Source: Ensifer sp. MPMI2T
GTDB taxonomy: Bacteria; Pseudomonadota; Alphaproteobacteria; Rhizobiales; Rhizobiaceae
Length of the DNA: 64,000 nucleotides
Direction of reading: 5' to 3'
NCBI RefSeq assembly: GCF_004827385.1
Contig: NZ_SRXN01000017.1
Coordinates: 62,001 to 126,000 of the forward strand
Both the position numbers and the translations under genes were made by a program. The notes below the pieces were generated by a model, which searched no databases, was not told the origin of the DNA, and saw nothing but the letters and a program-made list of their open reading frames with translations. Of the stretch, positions 7,570 to 17,124 are shown in pieces. The first letter of the stretch is position 1. Every line of letters begins with the position of its first letter.

Positions 7570-8892
7570 ATGGCTTCGGAATGCGCAACGGAACCGGGCA
7601 GGTACAAGCCATTTCTGCCGATGCTCTTGTCTTATATTGCCTCGGGCGGCAGCCTCGTCATCGGGTCCGCGGCGCAGCTTCTGACCTTCGCCATTCTGGC
7701 CCGCTGGCTCGGCGTCCATGAATTCAGCATCTTCGTTGCGGTTACCGCGGTCGCCAACATTGCCGTTCATTTGTGCGGGCTCGGCGCGATGGAATGCCTC
7801 GTGCGCCGGGTCGCGCGCGACCGCGCGATCTATCCGCAAATGCTTGGTCACAACATCATTCTGACGGCGGCAAGCGGTGTGGCTCTGGTCGTCATCGGGG
7901 TCGCCGTCCTGCCGTTCTTTCTCACGCTTTCCGCCGATCCGCTGACGAACTTCGCTGTGATCACACTGATGCTCGTGACCAATGTCGTCCTGGTTCGCAC
8001 CATCGTGCTGGTGGAGCAGATCTTTCTCGCCCATTCCGACTTCGCTTCAGCGAATGTCGTCGTGGTCGGTTTCGCGATCGCACGGACAATTGCGGCGGCA
8101 CTCGCGTGTGTTGCCTTCGGCGTCGCCACGGTCGCCTCCTGGGCCGTCTGGCAGTTCGTGTGCCACGTGCTGGTGGCCTTGGCCTGCATATGGGCCATCA
8201 GAGGGCTCGGCAGGCCACGCTATTGCATCGTGCGCGAGGAATTGCCGCAAGGCCTATATTTCAGCATTCCGTTTATCCTGCGCGCGGCGCGCCAGAATGC
8301 CGACCTGCTTGTCCTCAGTCTCGTCGCGACTGCCGAGATCGTTTCGAGCTACAGCGTTGCCCGCCGGATGCTGGAGAGCAGCTATCTGTCCGTCGAGGCG
8401 CTGCATCGCCTCATCTACCCCGGTTCGGCAAGAATTTCCGCGGCTGGGCTGCATCATGCGCTGGAGCGGGTGCGAAAGGTGCTGGTCGCCTCCACCGCCA
8501 TCAGCATCGCCGCGGCCGCGGTGGTTTTCGTGTTGGCGCCGATCCTGCCCTATCTGTTCGGCCAGGATTACATTTCTCTCGTCGGATTTGTCAGAAAGCT
8601 TTGCTGGGTCATCGTGCCGCTGGCCATCTGGTCGGTGGCGGTGGAAGCGCTCGGCGCCTCGGGTTACCACGCGGCCCGCGCAACGGTGATGGGGCTTGGC
8701 AGTGTGGCGGGAGCGGCGCTCGCCGCATGGGCGAGCTGGTATGCTCCACCTGTCGGCACATTCGTTTCGTTCTATGTGATCGAGATTGCGATGGTGGTCG
8801 CCACATGGAGTGTGTTCCTGCATTTCGTTCGGCGCGACCGGGAGCAGGCCGGCCGGCTGGAAGTTTCGGCAAGGATGGTGCATGAAAGCTGA
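7570..8892 (+). CDS. Polysaccharide flippase (Wzx/MATE-like)
   Basis: 440-aa very hydrophobic protein with about twelve predicted membrane spans, beginning with a span around MLLSYIASGGSLVIGSAAQ. This layout and the RWLG residues after the first span fit the Wzx/polysaccharide transporter family. Such proteins move lipid-linked repeat units across the inner membrane. The start at 7570 is chosen because AAAGG lies 9 nt upstream; in-frame starts at 7495 and 7528 are possible. Its 3' end overlaps the next gene by 11 nt, which ties flipping to that acyltransferase-like protein. Confidence 0.85.
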   Translation: MASECATEPGRYKPFLPMLLSYIASGGSLVIGSAAQLLTFAILARWLGVHEFSIFVAVTAVANIAVHLCGLGAMECLVRRVARDRAIYPQMLGHNIILTAASGVALVVIGVAVLPFFLTLSADPLTNFAVITLMLVTNVVLVRTIVLVEQIFLAHSDFASANVVVVGFAIARTIAAALACVAFGVATVASWAVWQFVCHVLVALACIWAIRGLGRPRYCIVREELPQGLYFSIPFILRAARQNADLLVLSLVATAEIVSSYSVARRMLESSYLSVEALHRLIYPGSARISAAGLHHALERVRKVLVASTAISIAAAAVVFVLAPILPYLFGQDYISLVGFVRKLCWVIVPLAIWSVAVEALGASGYHAARATVMGLGSVAGAALAAWASWYAPPVGTFVSFYVIEIAMVVATWSVFLHFVRRDREQAGRLEVSARMVHES

Positions 8893-10030
8893 CTTGCGGG
8901 ACCCTCAATCAGCGCCGGCCGGCGAAACCGACCCGTGCCGACCGGCCGGCATAAGGGCTATGGAACGCGCCGACGTCCCCACCATCGGCAAGCTGTTCAA
9001 CAAGGTTTTCCGCAGGACCGACCATGAGGCCGGAGAAGATCTCAAGCGGTATCTGGAGACCGTCTTCTTCGGCAGTCCTCATTACACGCCGGAGTGCGGG
9101 AGCGTCGTCCACGAGAATGGCGCAGGTGACATCGACAGCGCGATCCTTTCGGTTCCCATCGAGTTCCTGGTTCACGGCCGCCCGACCGTCGGCCGGCTTC
9201 TCTGCGCCTTCATGGCGGACGGCAAGGCCGGGGCGGCGGGTGCCGCGCGTCTTGCCCGCATGATGCGCGCGGCGCGCCAGGAGATGTGTTTTTCGGACAG
9301 TTCGTCTCCGGTGAGCGCCGATCACTGGGTTGCCGGCGGTGGCATCGTTCTGCCCATCCAGAGTCTTGAATGGCGCCGCGCGTTTCGGCCGTTCGTTGCG
9401 GGTTCGTTCCTTGCGAGCCGGCGTGTTCCTCTGCTTAGGTCGCGTGCCGTCATCGGTGCGCTTGCCTTGGCGGATCACGCGCTGCGTTGGTGGGCGCCAT
9501 CGACTAAGCCAGGTTCGGTGCCGGGATTTGAGACGAGGCCGGCAAGTATCGAGGAGTTCCGCCGGTGCGCGGGATCGATGCTCGAGCGCTTTTCGGTTCG
9601 CCCGATCTGGTCGAAATCCGAATTCGATTGGCTCGCCGGCGTCGCCTCTTTGAACAAAAGCCTGGGGTCGTTGCAGTGCCGGAAGGTGATTTCTGAAAGC
9701 GGCCGAACCGTCGGTGCATTTCTCTTCTTCGGCAAAGAGAACGGGATCGCCAACGTACTCAACCTGCTTTGCGAGGAGGGACGCGAATTCGACGTCACCG
9801 CCGAAATGTTCGCCTCACTCGATCGCGAAGGTTATGCCGCCGCCATCGGCATGGCACAGCCCTTTCTGATGAATGCCATATCGCGCCAGCGATGGCTGTC
9901 CTTCCGCCACAGGGGGTATTTCTGCATGGTCACGCGTCACGCCGACCTCATGGACGCGGCAGCGCGCAATGACATCTATATCGGCGGCCTTGCCTCCGAG
10001 AGCTGGAGCAGACTGCTCACGGATTTCTAG
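8882..10030 (+). CDS. GNAT/acyltransferase-like protein, paralogue of the gene at 5515
   Basis: 382 aa. The start at 8882 lies inside the flippase 3' end; an in-frame extension to 8786 would overlap the flippase further. IRAMERADVPTIGKLFNKVFR near residues 24-44 matches the N-terminal GNAT pattern of the other copy. SLEWRRAFRP is at 161-170 and the C-terminus ends SWSRLLTDF. Sequence between the shared motifs is well diverged, so this is an old duplication or two separate recruitments. A role in decorating the polysaccharide is inferred from the translational coupling with the flippase. No specific product is claimed. Confidence 0.7.
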   Translation: MKADLRDPQSAPAGETDPCRPAGIRAMERADVPTIGKLFNKVFRRTDHEAGEDLKRYLETVFFGSPHYTPECGSVVHENGAGDIDSAILSVPIEFLVHGRPTVGRLLCAFMADGKAGAAGAARLARMMRAARQEMCFSDSSSPVSADHWVAGGGIVLPIQSLEWRRAFRPFVAGSFLASRRVPLLRSRAVIGALALADHALRWWAPSTKPGSVPGFETRPASIEEFRRCAGSMLERFSVRPIWSKSEFDWLAGVASLNKSLGSLQCRKVISESGRTVGAFLFFGKENGIANVLNLLCEEGREFDVTAEMFASLDREGYAAAIGMAQPFLMNAISRQRWLSFRHRGYFCMVTRHADLMDAAARNDIYIGGLASESWSRLLTDF

Positions 10031-10196
10031 GACCAGCTCTGGCTCTTTAGAGCCGATCGCGCGGGCGGCGGAGGGTTACCGACTGCAAGCTGTACTTAAC
10101 GGAATATTCACCCTGCCAGCCTAATTCTTAACAATCGATGCGGGGTACGCAGGACGCTCTTTGCTGGCTTCAAGGGCATGCGTGGGGAAAAGACGG
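10031..10196. promoter_or_regulatory. Intergenic stretch with small palindrome before the co-polymerase gene
   Basis: GGCTCT-tt-AGAGCC at 10041-10054 is a short perfect palindrome just after the acyltransferase stop and may end that transcript. The remainder is moderately AT-rich around 10095-10135 and may hold a promoter for the next operon. No further feature was recognised. Confidence 0.35.
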
Positions 10197-11807
10197 ATGT
10201 ATCGGCCGAGCGAGCCCGAGGGACAAGGACTACGCCTGCAGACACGCTATCGGCGGCTTCGCTCCGGCGAAGGCTCGCTGCTTGATCTCGTCCCCACCCC
10301 GGAAGAGGAAGAGGAGATCCTTCCCGAAGTAAGCGGGCCCGAGGACCGCAGGACCTCGTTCCGGGCGGTGAATTTTCCGCGGCCCCCGGCAGCCAAGGAA
10401 CCGGTCCAGCCGACCGTTGGCGATTGGCTCCCTCGTCTTCAGCTACTCGGCGAGATCGGCATCGATCACCTGATCCTATGGTTGCGCGACGGAATGCGCT
10501 GGATCGCCATAGCCGTCGTTTTTTGCGTTGCCGCTGCGCTTGCCTATGCGCTGATGGCGTCGCCGCGATACACCGTCTATACCGATATCGTCGTAGATCC
10601 CTCCAATCTCAACGTCGTCAGCGATGACGTCTTCACCAGCAATCCGCAGCGCGATGCGCAACTGCTGGAGGTCGAAAGCAAGCTCAGGGTTCTGACGTCG
10701 CGCAACGTTTTGGCGCGCGTCATCGACAAGCTGCAGCTGACGGAGGATGTCGAATTCGTCAAACCGTCACCGCTGGATTTTCTGAAGAACCTGCTCCTGT
10801 CGGATCAGGAGGAAGCCGCCGACAAGCACTTAGCGGCGCTGCGCGCCCTGACAGAGCGGGTCGAGGCGCGGCGCGAGGAGCGCTCGTTCGTCGTCGTCAT
10901 GAAAGTCTGGAGCGAAGGACCGGAGAAGGCCGTCGCCCTGTCGGATGCGATCGTCGATGCCTTTGAAACAGAGCTTTTCCAATCCGCTGCGGAAAGCGCC
11001 GGCCGCGTCGCCCAGAACCTCAACGCCCGTCTTGACGAACTGCGCCGGAACGTGACCGAGGCCGAGAAGAAGGTCGAGGATTTCCGCCGCGCGAATGGAT
11101 TGCAGTCGACCAACGGCGAGCTTGTCAGCAACCAGCTTTCCAGCGAGCTCAACACCCAGGTCCTGGCCGCGCAGCAAGGCTTCATCCAGACTGAGACGCG
11201 TTACAAGCAGATGAGCGCAGCGATCGCCAAGAAGCAGACGGCGAGCGCCTCGGTTTTCGAGTCCGCCAACATGACGAGCTTGCGGCAGCAGTATAACGCG
11301 CTCCAGCAGCAGATCGGTTCGATGCAACTGATCTACGGCGAAAGGCATCCGCGCCTCGTCTCCGCGCGCTCCGAACGGACGACGCTGGAAGCGGCCATGG
11401 ACGAGGAAGCCCGGCGTATCCTGGAACGCGCGAAGGCCGATTTCGACCGGGAGCAGTCCGCCCTCGCCGCGCTGCGCGACAAGGCACACGCCGAGAAATC
11501 GAATGTCTTCACCGACAACGAGGCCCAGGTCCAGCTGCGCGACCTGGAACGCGACGCACGGGCAAAGGCGGCGATCTACGAAACGCACCTCACTCGCGCC
11601 CAGCAGATCACCGAGCGTCAGCAGATCGACGCGACCAATGTCCGCGTCATCTCGCGCGCCATGCCTCCGAACTCCCGAACCTGGCCGCCTCGCACGTTCA
11701 TCCTCCTGATTGCCGGCGGCGTAGCGGGGCTCTCCATCGGCGTGGTAGCCGCGCTGACCCTTGGCCTGTGGAAATATATTCGCGGCCCGCGGCCGACGGT
11801 CGGATAA
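10197..11807 (+). CDS. Polysaccharide co-polymerase / chain-length determinant (Wzz/Wzc type without kinase)
   Basis: 536 aa. A cytoplasmic proline- and charge-rich head of about 110 residues is followed by a first membrane span (WIAIAVVFCVAAALAYAL). A long periplasmic coiled-coil region with the co-polymerase pattern RYTVYTDIVVDP comes next, then a second span near the C-terminus (FILLIAGGVAGLSIGVVAAL) and a short tail. No Walker motifs or tyrosine cluster follow, so the BY-kinase half of Wzc/ExoP is missing. The start at 10197 follows GGGGAAAAG. It would set polymer length and help export in a Wzy-dependent pathway. Confidence 0.87.
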   Translation: MYRPSEPEGQGLRLQTRYRRLRSGEGSLLDLVPTPEEEEEILPEVSGPEDRRTSFRAVNFPRPPAAKEPVQPTVGDWLPRLQLLGEIGIDHLILWLRDGMRWIAIAVVFCVAAALAYALMASPRYTVYTDIVVDPSNLNVVSDDVFTSNPQRDAQLLEVESKLRVLTSRNVLARVIDKLQLTEDVEFVKPSPLDFLKNLLLSDQEEAADKHLAALRALTERVEARREERSFVVVMKVWSEGPEKAVALSDAIVDAFETELFQSAAESAGRVAQNLNARLDELRRNVTEAEKKVEDFRRANGLQSTNGELVSNQLSSELNTQVLAAQQGFIQTETRYKQMSAAIAKKQTASASVFESANMTSLRQQYNALQQQIGSMQLIYGERHPRLVSARSERTTLEAAMDEEARRILERAKADFDREQSALAALRDKAHAEKSNVFTDNEAQVQLRDLERDARAKAAIYETHLTRAQQITERQQIDATNVRVISRAMPPNSRTWPPRTFILLIAGGVAGLSIGVVAALTLGLWKYIRGPRPTVG

Positions 11808-11820
11808 GGGAGCCGCACGC

Positions 11821-13152
11821 GTGAGCAGTGCCACTTATAGCGAGAACCGATCCACGCAGATCCTGATGGCGCCCGCCGGTACCCTTCTGTTCATGGCGAT
11901 GTTCCTGTTCCTGTGGATCTCAATCGACCCCTTTGTAGACCTCACGGGTGAGGCGATCCTGGACCCCTCGGCCGGCAATTCCAGTCGGCTGAATCAGATC
12001 ATTTCCCTGACTCTCTTCGCTGGCACGCTTGGCTTTGGTGTGTTTCATCCGATGCGGGATATGATCTTGCAGCCGCGCCTCCTTTTGGCCGTCCTGTTCA
12101 CGTGGTTCCTTGTCATCTCGGTCATTTCCGCGCATCCGATCCTCGGCATCAAAGGCGTCGTTCTCAGCGTGATGATGGCGGTGAACGCCAGCATCTATCT
12201 GTTGATGCCGGCGTCGGAACGGCATTTCGCCAAGATGCTCGGGATCGGCACACTCATCATGCTGGCGGTTTCCTATTACGGCATCCTTTTCAAGCCGTCG
12301 CTTGCCATCCACCAGGCTTCGGAACTGCGTGAACCGATGAACGCCGGCTTGTGGCGGGGTCATTTTCCGCACAAGAACAGCGCCGCCGCCGCGATGGTGA
12401 TTGGCGCCTTCTTCGGTTTCTTCGTCATGAATACCTGGTCGCGCCTCGCCGGCATTGCGATCGTCGCTCTGTCCTGCATCTTTCTGGTCCACACCGGCGG
12501 AAAGACCTCGACGGCGATGCTTCCGGGGATATTGATCCTCGCGTGGCTTTTCGAGCATGCGCGTTTCCTGCGCATCCCGATCGCCGTCGGCGGTGTTGGC
12601 CTCTTCAATCTCTTTGCCGTCGGCTCGGCTGTCTTCATTCCGCTCGGCGAGTTCATTAGCCGGCTTGGGATCGACGCGACCTTCACGAACCGGGCCGACA
12701 TCTGGCGTTTCGCCTTCTCGGCGCTGGCGGAGCGTCCATTGCTTGGCTACGGCTTCAGGGCCTTCTGGCAGACGGAAGAATTGGTCTACAGCGGCGGGTC
12801 GGTGGAAACCTGGGCCGTCGCAGCGGCCAACGGGCACAATTCCTACCTGGACGTCGCATTGATGACCGGATTTCCCGGGCTGATCCTGACCCTGATCTGG
12901 GTCATTCTGCTGCCGCTTCGCGATATCTCCCGGATCGCTCCCGATCGCGAGCACTCACATCTCACGCGGCTGTTCATCCGCATTTGGCTTTACACGATTT
13001 TCCATGCCGGCCTCGAGACGCTGTTCTTCGAAGGCGGGAACCTCATCTGGTTCACGTTCATGTTCGCGCTCTACGGTCTGCATCTTCAATCCTCGGCGGT
13101 TTTGATGGTCGATCGACAACCGGTGAAAGGGAGCACGGTGGCGCATGCCTGA
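11821..13152 (+). CDS. O-antigen ligase / Wzy-type polymerase membrane protein
   Basis: 443-aa polytopic protein with roughly ten to twelve spans and a central periplasmic loop carrying the WaaL/Wzy-like segment NRADIWRFAFSALAERPLLGYGF. The HN pair in ANGHNSYLD is also typical of this family. It starts at GTG 11821 with AAGGGAG 8 nt upstream; the longer frame from 11761 overlaps the previous gene without ribosome-binding support. With the flippase and co-polymerase nearby, polymerisation of repeat units is the likely job. The stop overlaps the deacetylase start by 8 nt. Confidence 0.83.
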   Translation: MSSATYSENRSTQILMAPAGTLLFMAMFLFLWISIDPFVDLTGEAILDPSAGNSSRLNQIISLTLFAGTLGFGVFHPMRDMILQPRLLLAVLFTWFLVISVISAHPILGIKGVVLSVMMAVNASIYLLMPASERHFAKMLGIGTLIMLAVSYYGILFKPSLAIHQASELREPMNAGLWRGHFPHKNSAAAAMVIGAFFGFFVMNTWSRLAGIAIVALSCIFLVHTGGKTSTAMLPGILILAWLFEHARFLRIPIAVGGVGLFNLFAVGSAVFIPLGEFISRLGIDATFTNRADIWRFAFSALAERPLLGYGFRAFWQTEELVYSGGSVETWAVAAANGHNSYLDVALMTGFPGLILTLIWVILLPLRDISRIAPDREHSHLTRLFIRIWLYTIFHAGLETLFFEGGNLIWFTFMFALYGLHLQSSAVLMVDRQPVKGSTVAHA

Positions 13153-13900
13153 GATCGCACGGAAGATCGAGGGGCTGGTCGATCGCTTGGCAAACCGGCT
13201 GATCTGGCGCTTTGCCAGGCAACGGCGCAGGCTGGAAACCGAAACACCGCTCATTTCCTTCACCTTCGACGACGTTCCCGACACTGCGCTCGACCACGGA
13301 GCAGCCATTCTGGAGCGGCATGGCGTGCGCGGCACCTTCTACATCGCCGGCGGGCTTGCCTCTCAGGTGGAACCGGGCCGAACGCTGATCTCGCCGGCCG
13401 GCTGTGGCGAACTGCTTGCTCGCGGACACGAAATCGGCTGCCACACCTTCTCGCATCGCAGGATGCGGGACTTGTCCGCCCTTGGCCAGGATCTCGACCG
13501 CAATGCGGCCTATCTCGAAGGCGTCGGCGTCGCGACCGCCCCGGCAAATTTCGCCTTTCCGTACAATGCAGCCTGGCCCCTCGCGCGTCCGGAGCTTCGC
13601 AGGCGCTATCGCACCTGCCGGGCTGCCGGAGAGGCGATCAATCGCGGAATGGTGGATCCGCTGATGCTCAAGGCCGTTGAGATCCGCCAGCCGGAGCAGC
13701 ACGCGCGCGAACTGACGCGCTGGATAGACGACGTCGTCGAGCATCCGGGCTGGCTCGTCTTCTTCACGCACGACATTGCGCCGTCGCCGACGCCCTATGG
13801 CTGCACGCCGGAAACCTTCGATCATCTGGTCCGCCATGCGGTCGACAAGGGATGCCAGGTGCTTCCGGTCGATCAGGTGCTCGGCCGGATCAACTGGTGA
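13145..13900 (+). CDS. Polysaccharide deacetylase (CE4/NodB-fold)
   Basis: 251 aa with the NodB-homology core. TFDDVPD at 40-46 supplies the catalytic base and metal aspartates (D42, D43). HTFSH at 100-104 supplies the metal histidines, and FFTHD near the C-terminus supplies the late catalytic histidine. No signal peptide is evident, so it may act on lipid-linked intermediates at the cytoplasmic face. CE4 enzymes remove N- or O-acetyl groups from sugars. A free amine produced this way would be a natural acceptor for the ACP-based acyl or aminoacyl transfer proposed for this locus; that link is inference. Confidence 0.86.
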   Translation: MPEIARKIEGLVDRLANRLIWRFARQRRRLETETPLISFTFDDVPDTALDHGAAILERHGVRGTFYIAGGLASQVEPGRTLISPAGCGELLARGHEIGCHTFSHRRMRDLSALGQDLDRNAAYLEGVGVATAPANFAFPYNAAWPLARPELRRRYRTCRAAGEAINRGMVDPLMLKAVEIRQPEQHARELTRWIDDVVEHPGWLVFFTHDIAPSPTPYGCTPETFDHLVRHAVDKGCQVLPVDQVLGRINW

Positions 13901-13909
13901 GATGCGCGA

Positions 13910-15154
13910 ATGGCGAGCTTGATGAATGCCGGGAAAAAGTTGCTGGCGATCAACAATTACTTCTATCGCCGCGGTGGCGCGGAGACGGTCTTTTTCGACC
14001 ACATGACCATGTTCGGTGAGATCGGCTGGGATGTGGTGCCGTTCGCCATGCAGCACGATCGCAACGACGTTTCGCCGTGGTCGGAATATTTCGTATCGGA
14101 AATCGAATACGGCCGTCGGACGGGCCTGCTGCAGAAAGTCTCTCAAGCTGCGAGCGTCATCTATTCCCTGGAGGCACAGCGCAACATCGGCCGGCTCATC
14201 GAGCGGGTGCGGCCGTCGATCGCCCACGCCCACAACGTCTACCACCATCTGTCGCCGGCAATCTTCTCGACGCTCAAATCCGCCGGCGTTCCGGCGGTTA
14301 TGACAGTTCACGATCTCAAGCTCGCCTGCCCGTCCTACAAGATGCTCCGCGACGGAAAGGTCTGCGAGGATTGCAGCGGCGGGCGCATCTACAACGTGCT
14401 GCGTAATCGTTGCGTCAAGGATTCCGTGCCGCTCAGCGCCGTTGTCCTCGCAGAAACAATGGTGCATCGACTGCTCGGGCTCTACCGCAAAAACGTGGAT
14501 CGGCTCGTGGTGCCAAGCCGGTTCTACCTGGAAAAGCTGGCTGAATGGCATTGGCCGCGCGACAAGATGGTCCATATCCCGAACTTCGTCGACGTTAAGG
14601 AGTATCGCGACGACTGGCAGGAGGGGAACTATTTCGTCTTTGCCGGCCGGCTTGCTCCGGAAAAGGGGCTTGCGACGCTGATCCGGGCCGTCGCCCTTGC
14701 GAAACAGCGGTTGATCATCGCCGGTACCGGACCGGAGGAAGCAGCCCTTCGGCAACGCGCGACCGAAGTCGGCGCGGACGTGAGCTTCGCCGGCTATCTT
14801 TCAGGTGAGGATCTGCATCGCCTGATCGGCCAGTCCCTGGCGCTCGTGCTTCCCTCCGAATGGTACGAGAACGCGCCTGTCAGCATTCTCGAGACCTATG
14901 CGCTCAAACGCCCGGTGATCGGCGCAGCGATCGGCGGTATTCCGGAAATGGTGAAGGAAGGCGAGACCGGCCTGCTGGCGGCGTCCGGCGATGTCGAAGA
15001 TCTCGCGAGAGCCTTGAGCGCGATGGCGGCGCTTGCACCTGCCGCTCGTGCGCACATGGGCGCTGCGGGTCGCGCCTGGATCGCCAGCGAGTTCTCCGCG
15101 GCGGCCTATCGGGCCAGGACGCTCGACCTCTACGCGGCGCTTGGGGTCGCCTAA
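13910..15154 (+). CDS. Glycosyltransferase family 4
   Basis: 414 aa with the GT-B fold. The N-terminus LLAINNYFYRRGGAETV contains the acceptor-side glycine loop. The C-terminal half shows FAGRLAPEKGL and the donor-binding EX7E-like region SEWYENAPVSILETYA. It likely adds one sugar of the repeat unit in the cytoplasm. It is 9 nt after the deacetylase, within the same operon. An internal CxxC-like cluster (VCEDC) around residue 145 is common in a subset of GT4 enzymes. Donor and acceptor sugars are unknown. Confidence 0.88.
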   Translation: MASLMNAGKKLLAINNYFYRRGGAETVFFDHMTMFGEIGWDVVPFAMQHDRNDVSPWSEYFVSEIEYGRRTGLLQKVSQAASVIYSLEAQRNIGRLIERVRPSIAHAHNVYHHLSPAIFSTLKSAGVPAVMTVHDLKLACPSYKMLRDGKVCEDCSGGRIYNVLRNRCVKDSVPLSAVVLAETMVHRLLGLYRKNVDRLVVPSRFYLEKLAEWHWPRDKMVHIPNFVDVKEYRDDWQEGNYFVFAGRLAPEKGLATLIRAVALAKQRLIIAGTGPEEAALRQRATEVGADVSFAGYLSGEDLHRLIGQSLALVLPSEWYENAPVSILETYALKRPVIGAAIGGIPEMVKEGETGLLAASGDVEDLARALSAMAALAPAARAHMGAAGRAWIASEFSAAAYRARTLDLYAALGVA

Positions 15155-15290
15155 GAAGCAACGGCGTCCGCCCGTGCCGCGCAATCGTTTGATTTTCGCG
15201 CATTTCCGTCGAAGTTTAAGGAATTTCTTACAGAGACAGTAGGTGCTTGCGGTGCATAAGCCGCCAAGGGAAATCCCTGGGGCCGACACC

Positions 15291-16595
15291 ATGAGCAGAA
15301 AGTCCGAAGTCTCGAGAAATCGGATGGCGCAATCGAGCGCCTTGCCGGGCCCACACAGCATGGCCGCCGGTCAATTTCCATCGAGCCTGGTGGATGAATT
15401 GAGGACGGCCGGTGGCGGCCGCGGTGCCGGTCTTCCGGAGGAACTCGCAAGCAATCCACGGCTTCAGGTCAGCCGGCGCGGCCGGCGTCGCGTCGTGATG
15501 CTTGGCTTGCGCGGCATCCCGAACGTTCAGGGCGGCGTGGAGAAGCATGTCGAGATGCTCGCGGGCAAGCTCGTGGAGCATGGCTGGGACGCCGACGTCA
15601 TCGGGCGCCGCCACTATCTTCAGAAGCCATCGTCGTTTTCCTGGAATGGAATTCGCGTCTTTCCGCTCTGGGCGCCGCGGCTGATGGCATTGGAGGCCTT
15701 CGTGCATACGTTCGTGGGTGTCTGTTTTGCGGCTTTGCGCCGACCCGACATCCTGCATATTCACGCGGTCGGACCCGCGCTCCTTGTGCCGCTCGCAAGG
15801 CTTCTCGGCATGAAGGTGGTCGTCACCCATCACGGCTACGACTACGATCGGCAGAAATGGGGCACCTTCGCCAAGCGCATGCTACGTCTCGGGGAGTTCG
15901 TGGGCATGCGCCTCTCGCACGGCCGCATCGCGATTTCGAAGGAAATCGTTCACGCCATGGGCGAGCGGCACAAGACAGCCGTAACCTTTGTGCCGAACGG
16001 GGTCGCCGTCTCGCCCTCCCGCGGCGAGACCGGCATACTCGACGAGTTCGGACTACAACCGCGCCGATACATTCTGCTTGCCGCCCGGCTTGTCCCGGAA
16101 AAGCGCCAGACGGACCTGATTAAGGCATTCGCAAAGCTGGGCAGCGCCGAATTCAAGCTTGTGCTCGCCGGCGATGGGGAATTCGAGACGCCTTACGTTC
16201 AGCAGGTGAGGGCGATGGCCGCAAATGTCAGGGGCGTCGTTCTGGCAGGCTTTCAGACCGGCGACCGGCTCGCGGAACTCTTCGCCAACGCCGCCCTCTT
16301 CGTCCTGCCTTCGAGCCATGAGGGCATGCCGATTGCGCTTCTGGAGGCAATGGCCCACGGCTTGCCGGTGCTGGCGAGTGACATCGTCGCGAACCGTGAA
16401 CTGGACCTGCCTCGCGACGACTATTTTCCGCTGGGCGATATAGACGCGCTTGCGACCGCGATCGGCAGCAAGATTGCCAACCCTCCGAGCGAGGAGCAGG
16501 TCCTTTCGAAGATCAGGCACGCCGAGCTCAACTATAGCTGGACGGGGGTCGCCGCAAAGACCCTTGCTGTATACGGGGCATTGCTGTCGAAATAA
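15291..16595 (+). CDS. Glycosyltransferase family 4
   Basis: About 434 aa from ATG 15291. A GTG at 15243 and an ATG at 15324 are alternatives, because no start has a clearly better ribosome-binding site. The first 60 residues are low-complexity. The GT-B core begins at VVMLGLRGIPNVQGGVEKHVE, a pattern seen in GT4 enzymes of exopolysaccharide loci. LLAARLVPEKRQ and SSHEGMPIALLEAMA mark the nucleotide-sugar-binding half. A 136-nt gap separates it from the previous gene, so it may have its own promoter. It likely builds the repeat unit. Confidence 0.85.
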   Translation: MSRKSEVSRNRMAQSSALPGPHSMAAGQFPSSLVDELRTAGGGRGAGLPEELASNPRLQVSRRGRRRVVMLGLRGIPNVQGGVEKHVEMLAGKLVEHGWDADVIGRRHYLQKPSSFSWNGIRVFPLWAPRLMALEAFVHTFVGVCFAALRRPDILHIHAVGPALLVPLARLLGMKVVVTHHGYDYDRQKWGTFAKRMLRLGEFVGMRLSHGRIAISKEIVHAMGERHKTAVTFVPNGVAVSPSRGETGILDEFGLQPRRYILLAARLVPEKRQTDLIKAFAKLGSAEFKLVLAGDGEFETPYVQQVRAMAANVRGVVLAGFQTGDRLAELFANAALFVLPSSHEGMPIALLEAMAHGLPVLASDIVANRELDLPRDDYFPLGDIDALATAIGSKIANPPSEEQVLSKIRHAELNYSWTGVAAKTLAVYGALLSK

Positions 16596-16697
16596 GCCGG
16601 TCCTCCCGCGGTTTCGCTGCAACGCTTTGCAGGATGCCCGTTTTCCTCCGACCGGTGCCGCTCTGAGGCAAAAGGTCACGATGATTTGGATTGAAGC

Positions 16698-17066
16698 ATG
16701 AATTTCAGACGCATCGCATCACTGTTCGCCTGGCTGCTGTTCGGCGTGATCGCCTATTCGACGCTGTCTCCGATCGGCATGCGCCCCCATATCGGCACAT
16801 GGGTGCATGTCGAAAGGTTCGGCGCTTTCGGGCTCCTCGGCTTTCTGTTCATGATCGCCTATCCGGGACGTTTGCCGTTCGTCATTGCAATCGTGCTTGG
16901 AACGGCGGTCGGATTCGAATTGCTGCAAATGCTGTCCATGGATCGTCACGCGCGCTGGGAAGATCTTGCGGTCAAGCTGGCGGGCGGCGTTTGTGGCATT
17001 GCCGCAGGGTGCTTGCTGGCGCGGCGGCTGCCGCGAATAAACCAAAACGCAAATTATCCCGGTTAG
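16698..17066 (+). CDS. VanZ-like membrane protein
   Basis: 122 aa with four probable membrane spans and the VanZ-family segment STLSPIGMRP followed by HVERFGAFGLLGF. VanZ-like proteins recur in exosortase-associated and other polysaccharide loci, where their role is not established. It sits between two glycosyltransferase genes on the same strand. A rhizobial VanZ of this size is a single-domain protein; no fusion is visible. Confidence 0.75.
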   Translation: MNFRRIASLFAWLLFGVIAYSTLSPIGMRPHIGTWVHVERFGAFGLLGFLFMIAYPGRLPFVIAIVLGTAVGFELLQMLSMDRHARWEDLAVKLAGGVCGIAAGCLLARRLPRINQNANYPG

Positions 17067-17124
17067 AAACCGCTGCGGGAACTCCGTCGGCGTTCCCGAC
17101 ACCTGCCGGCATCTGGGGGCTCTT

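Noticed and set aside
13058-14755. 565-codon minus-strand frame over deacetylase and GT4 genes
   Set aside because: Mirror frame in high-GC DNA; the plus-strand genes have clear active-site motifs.
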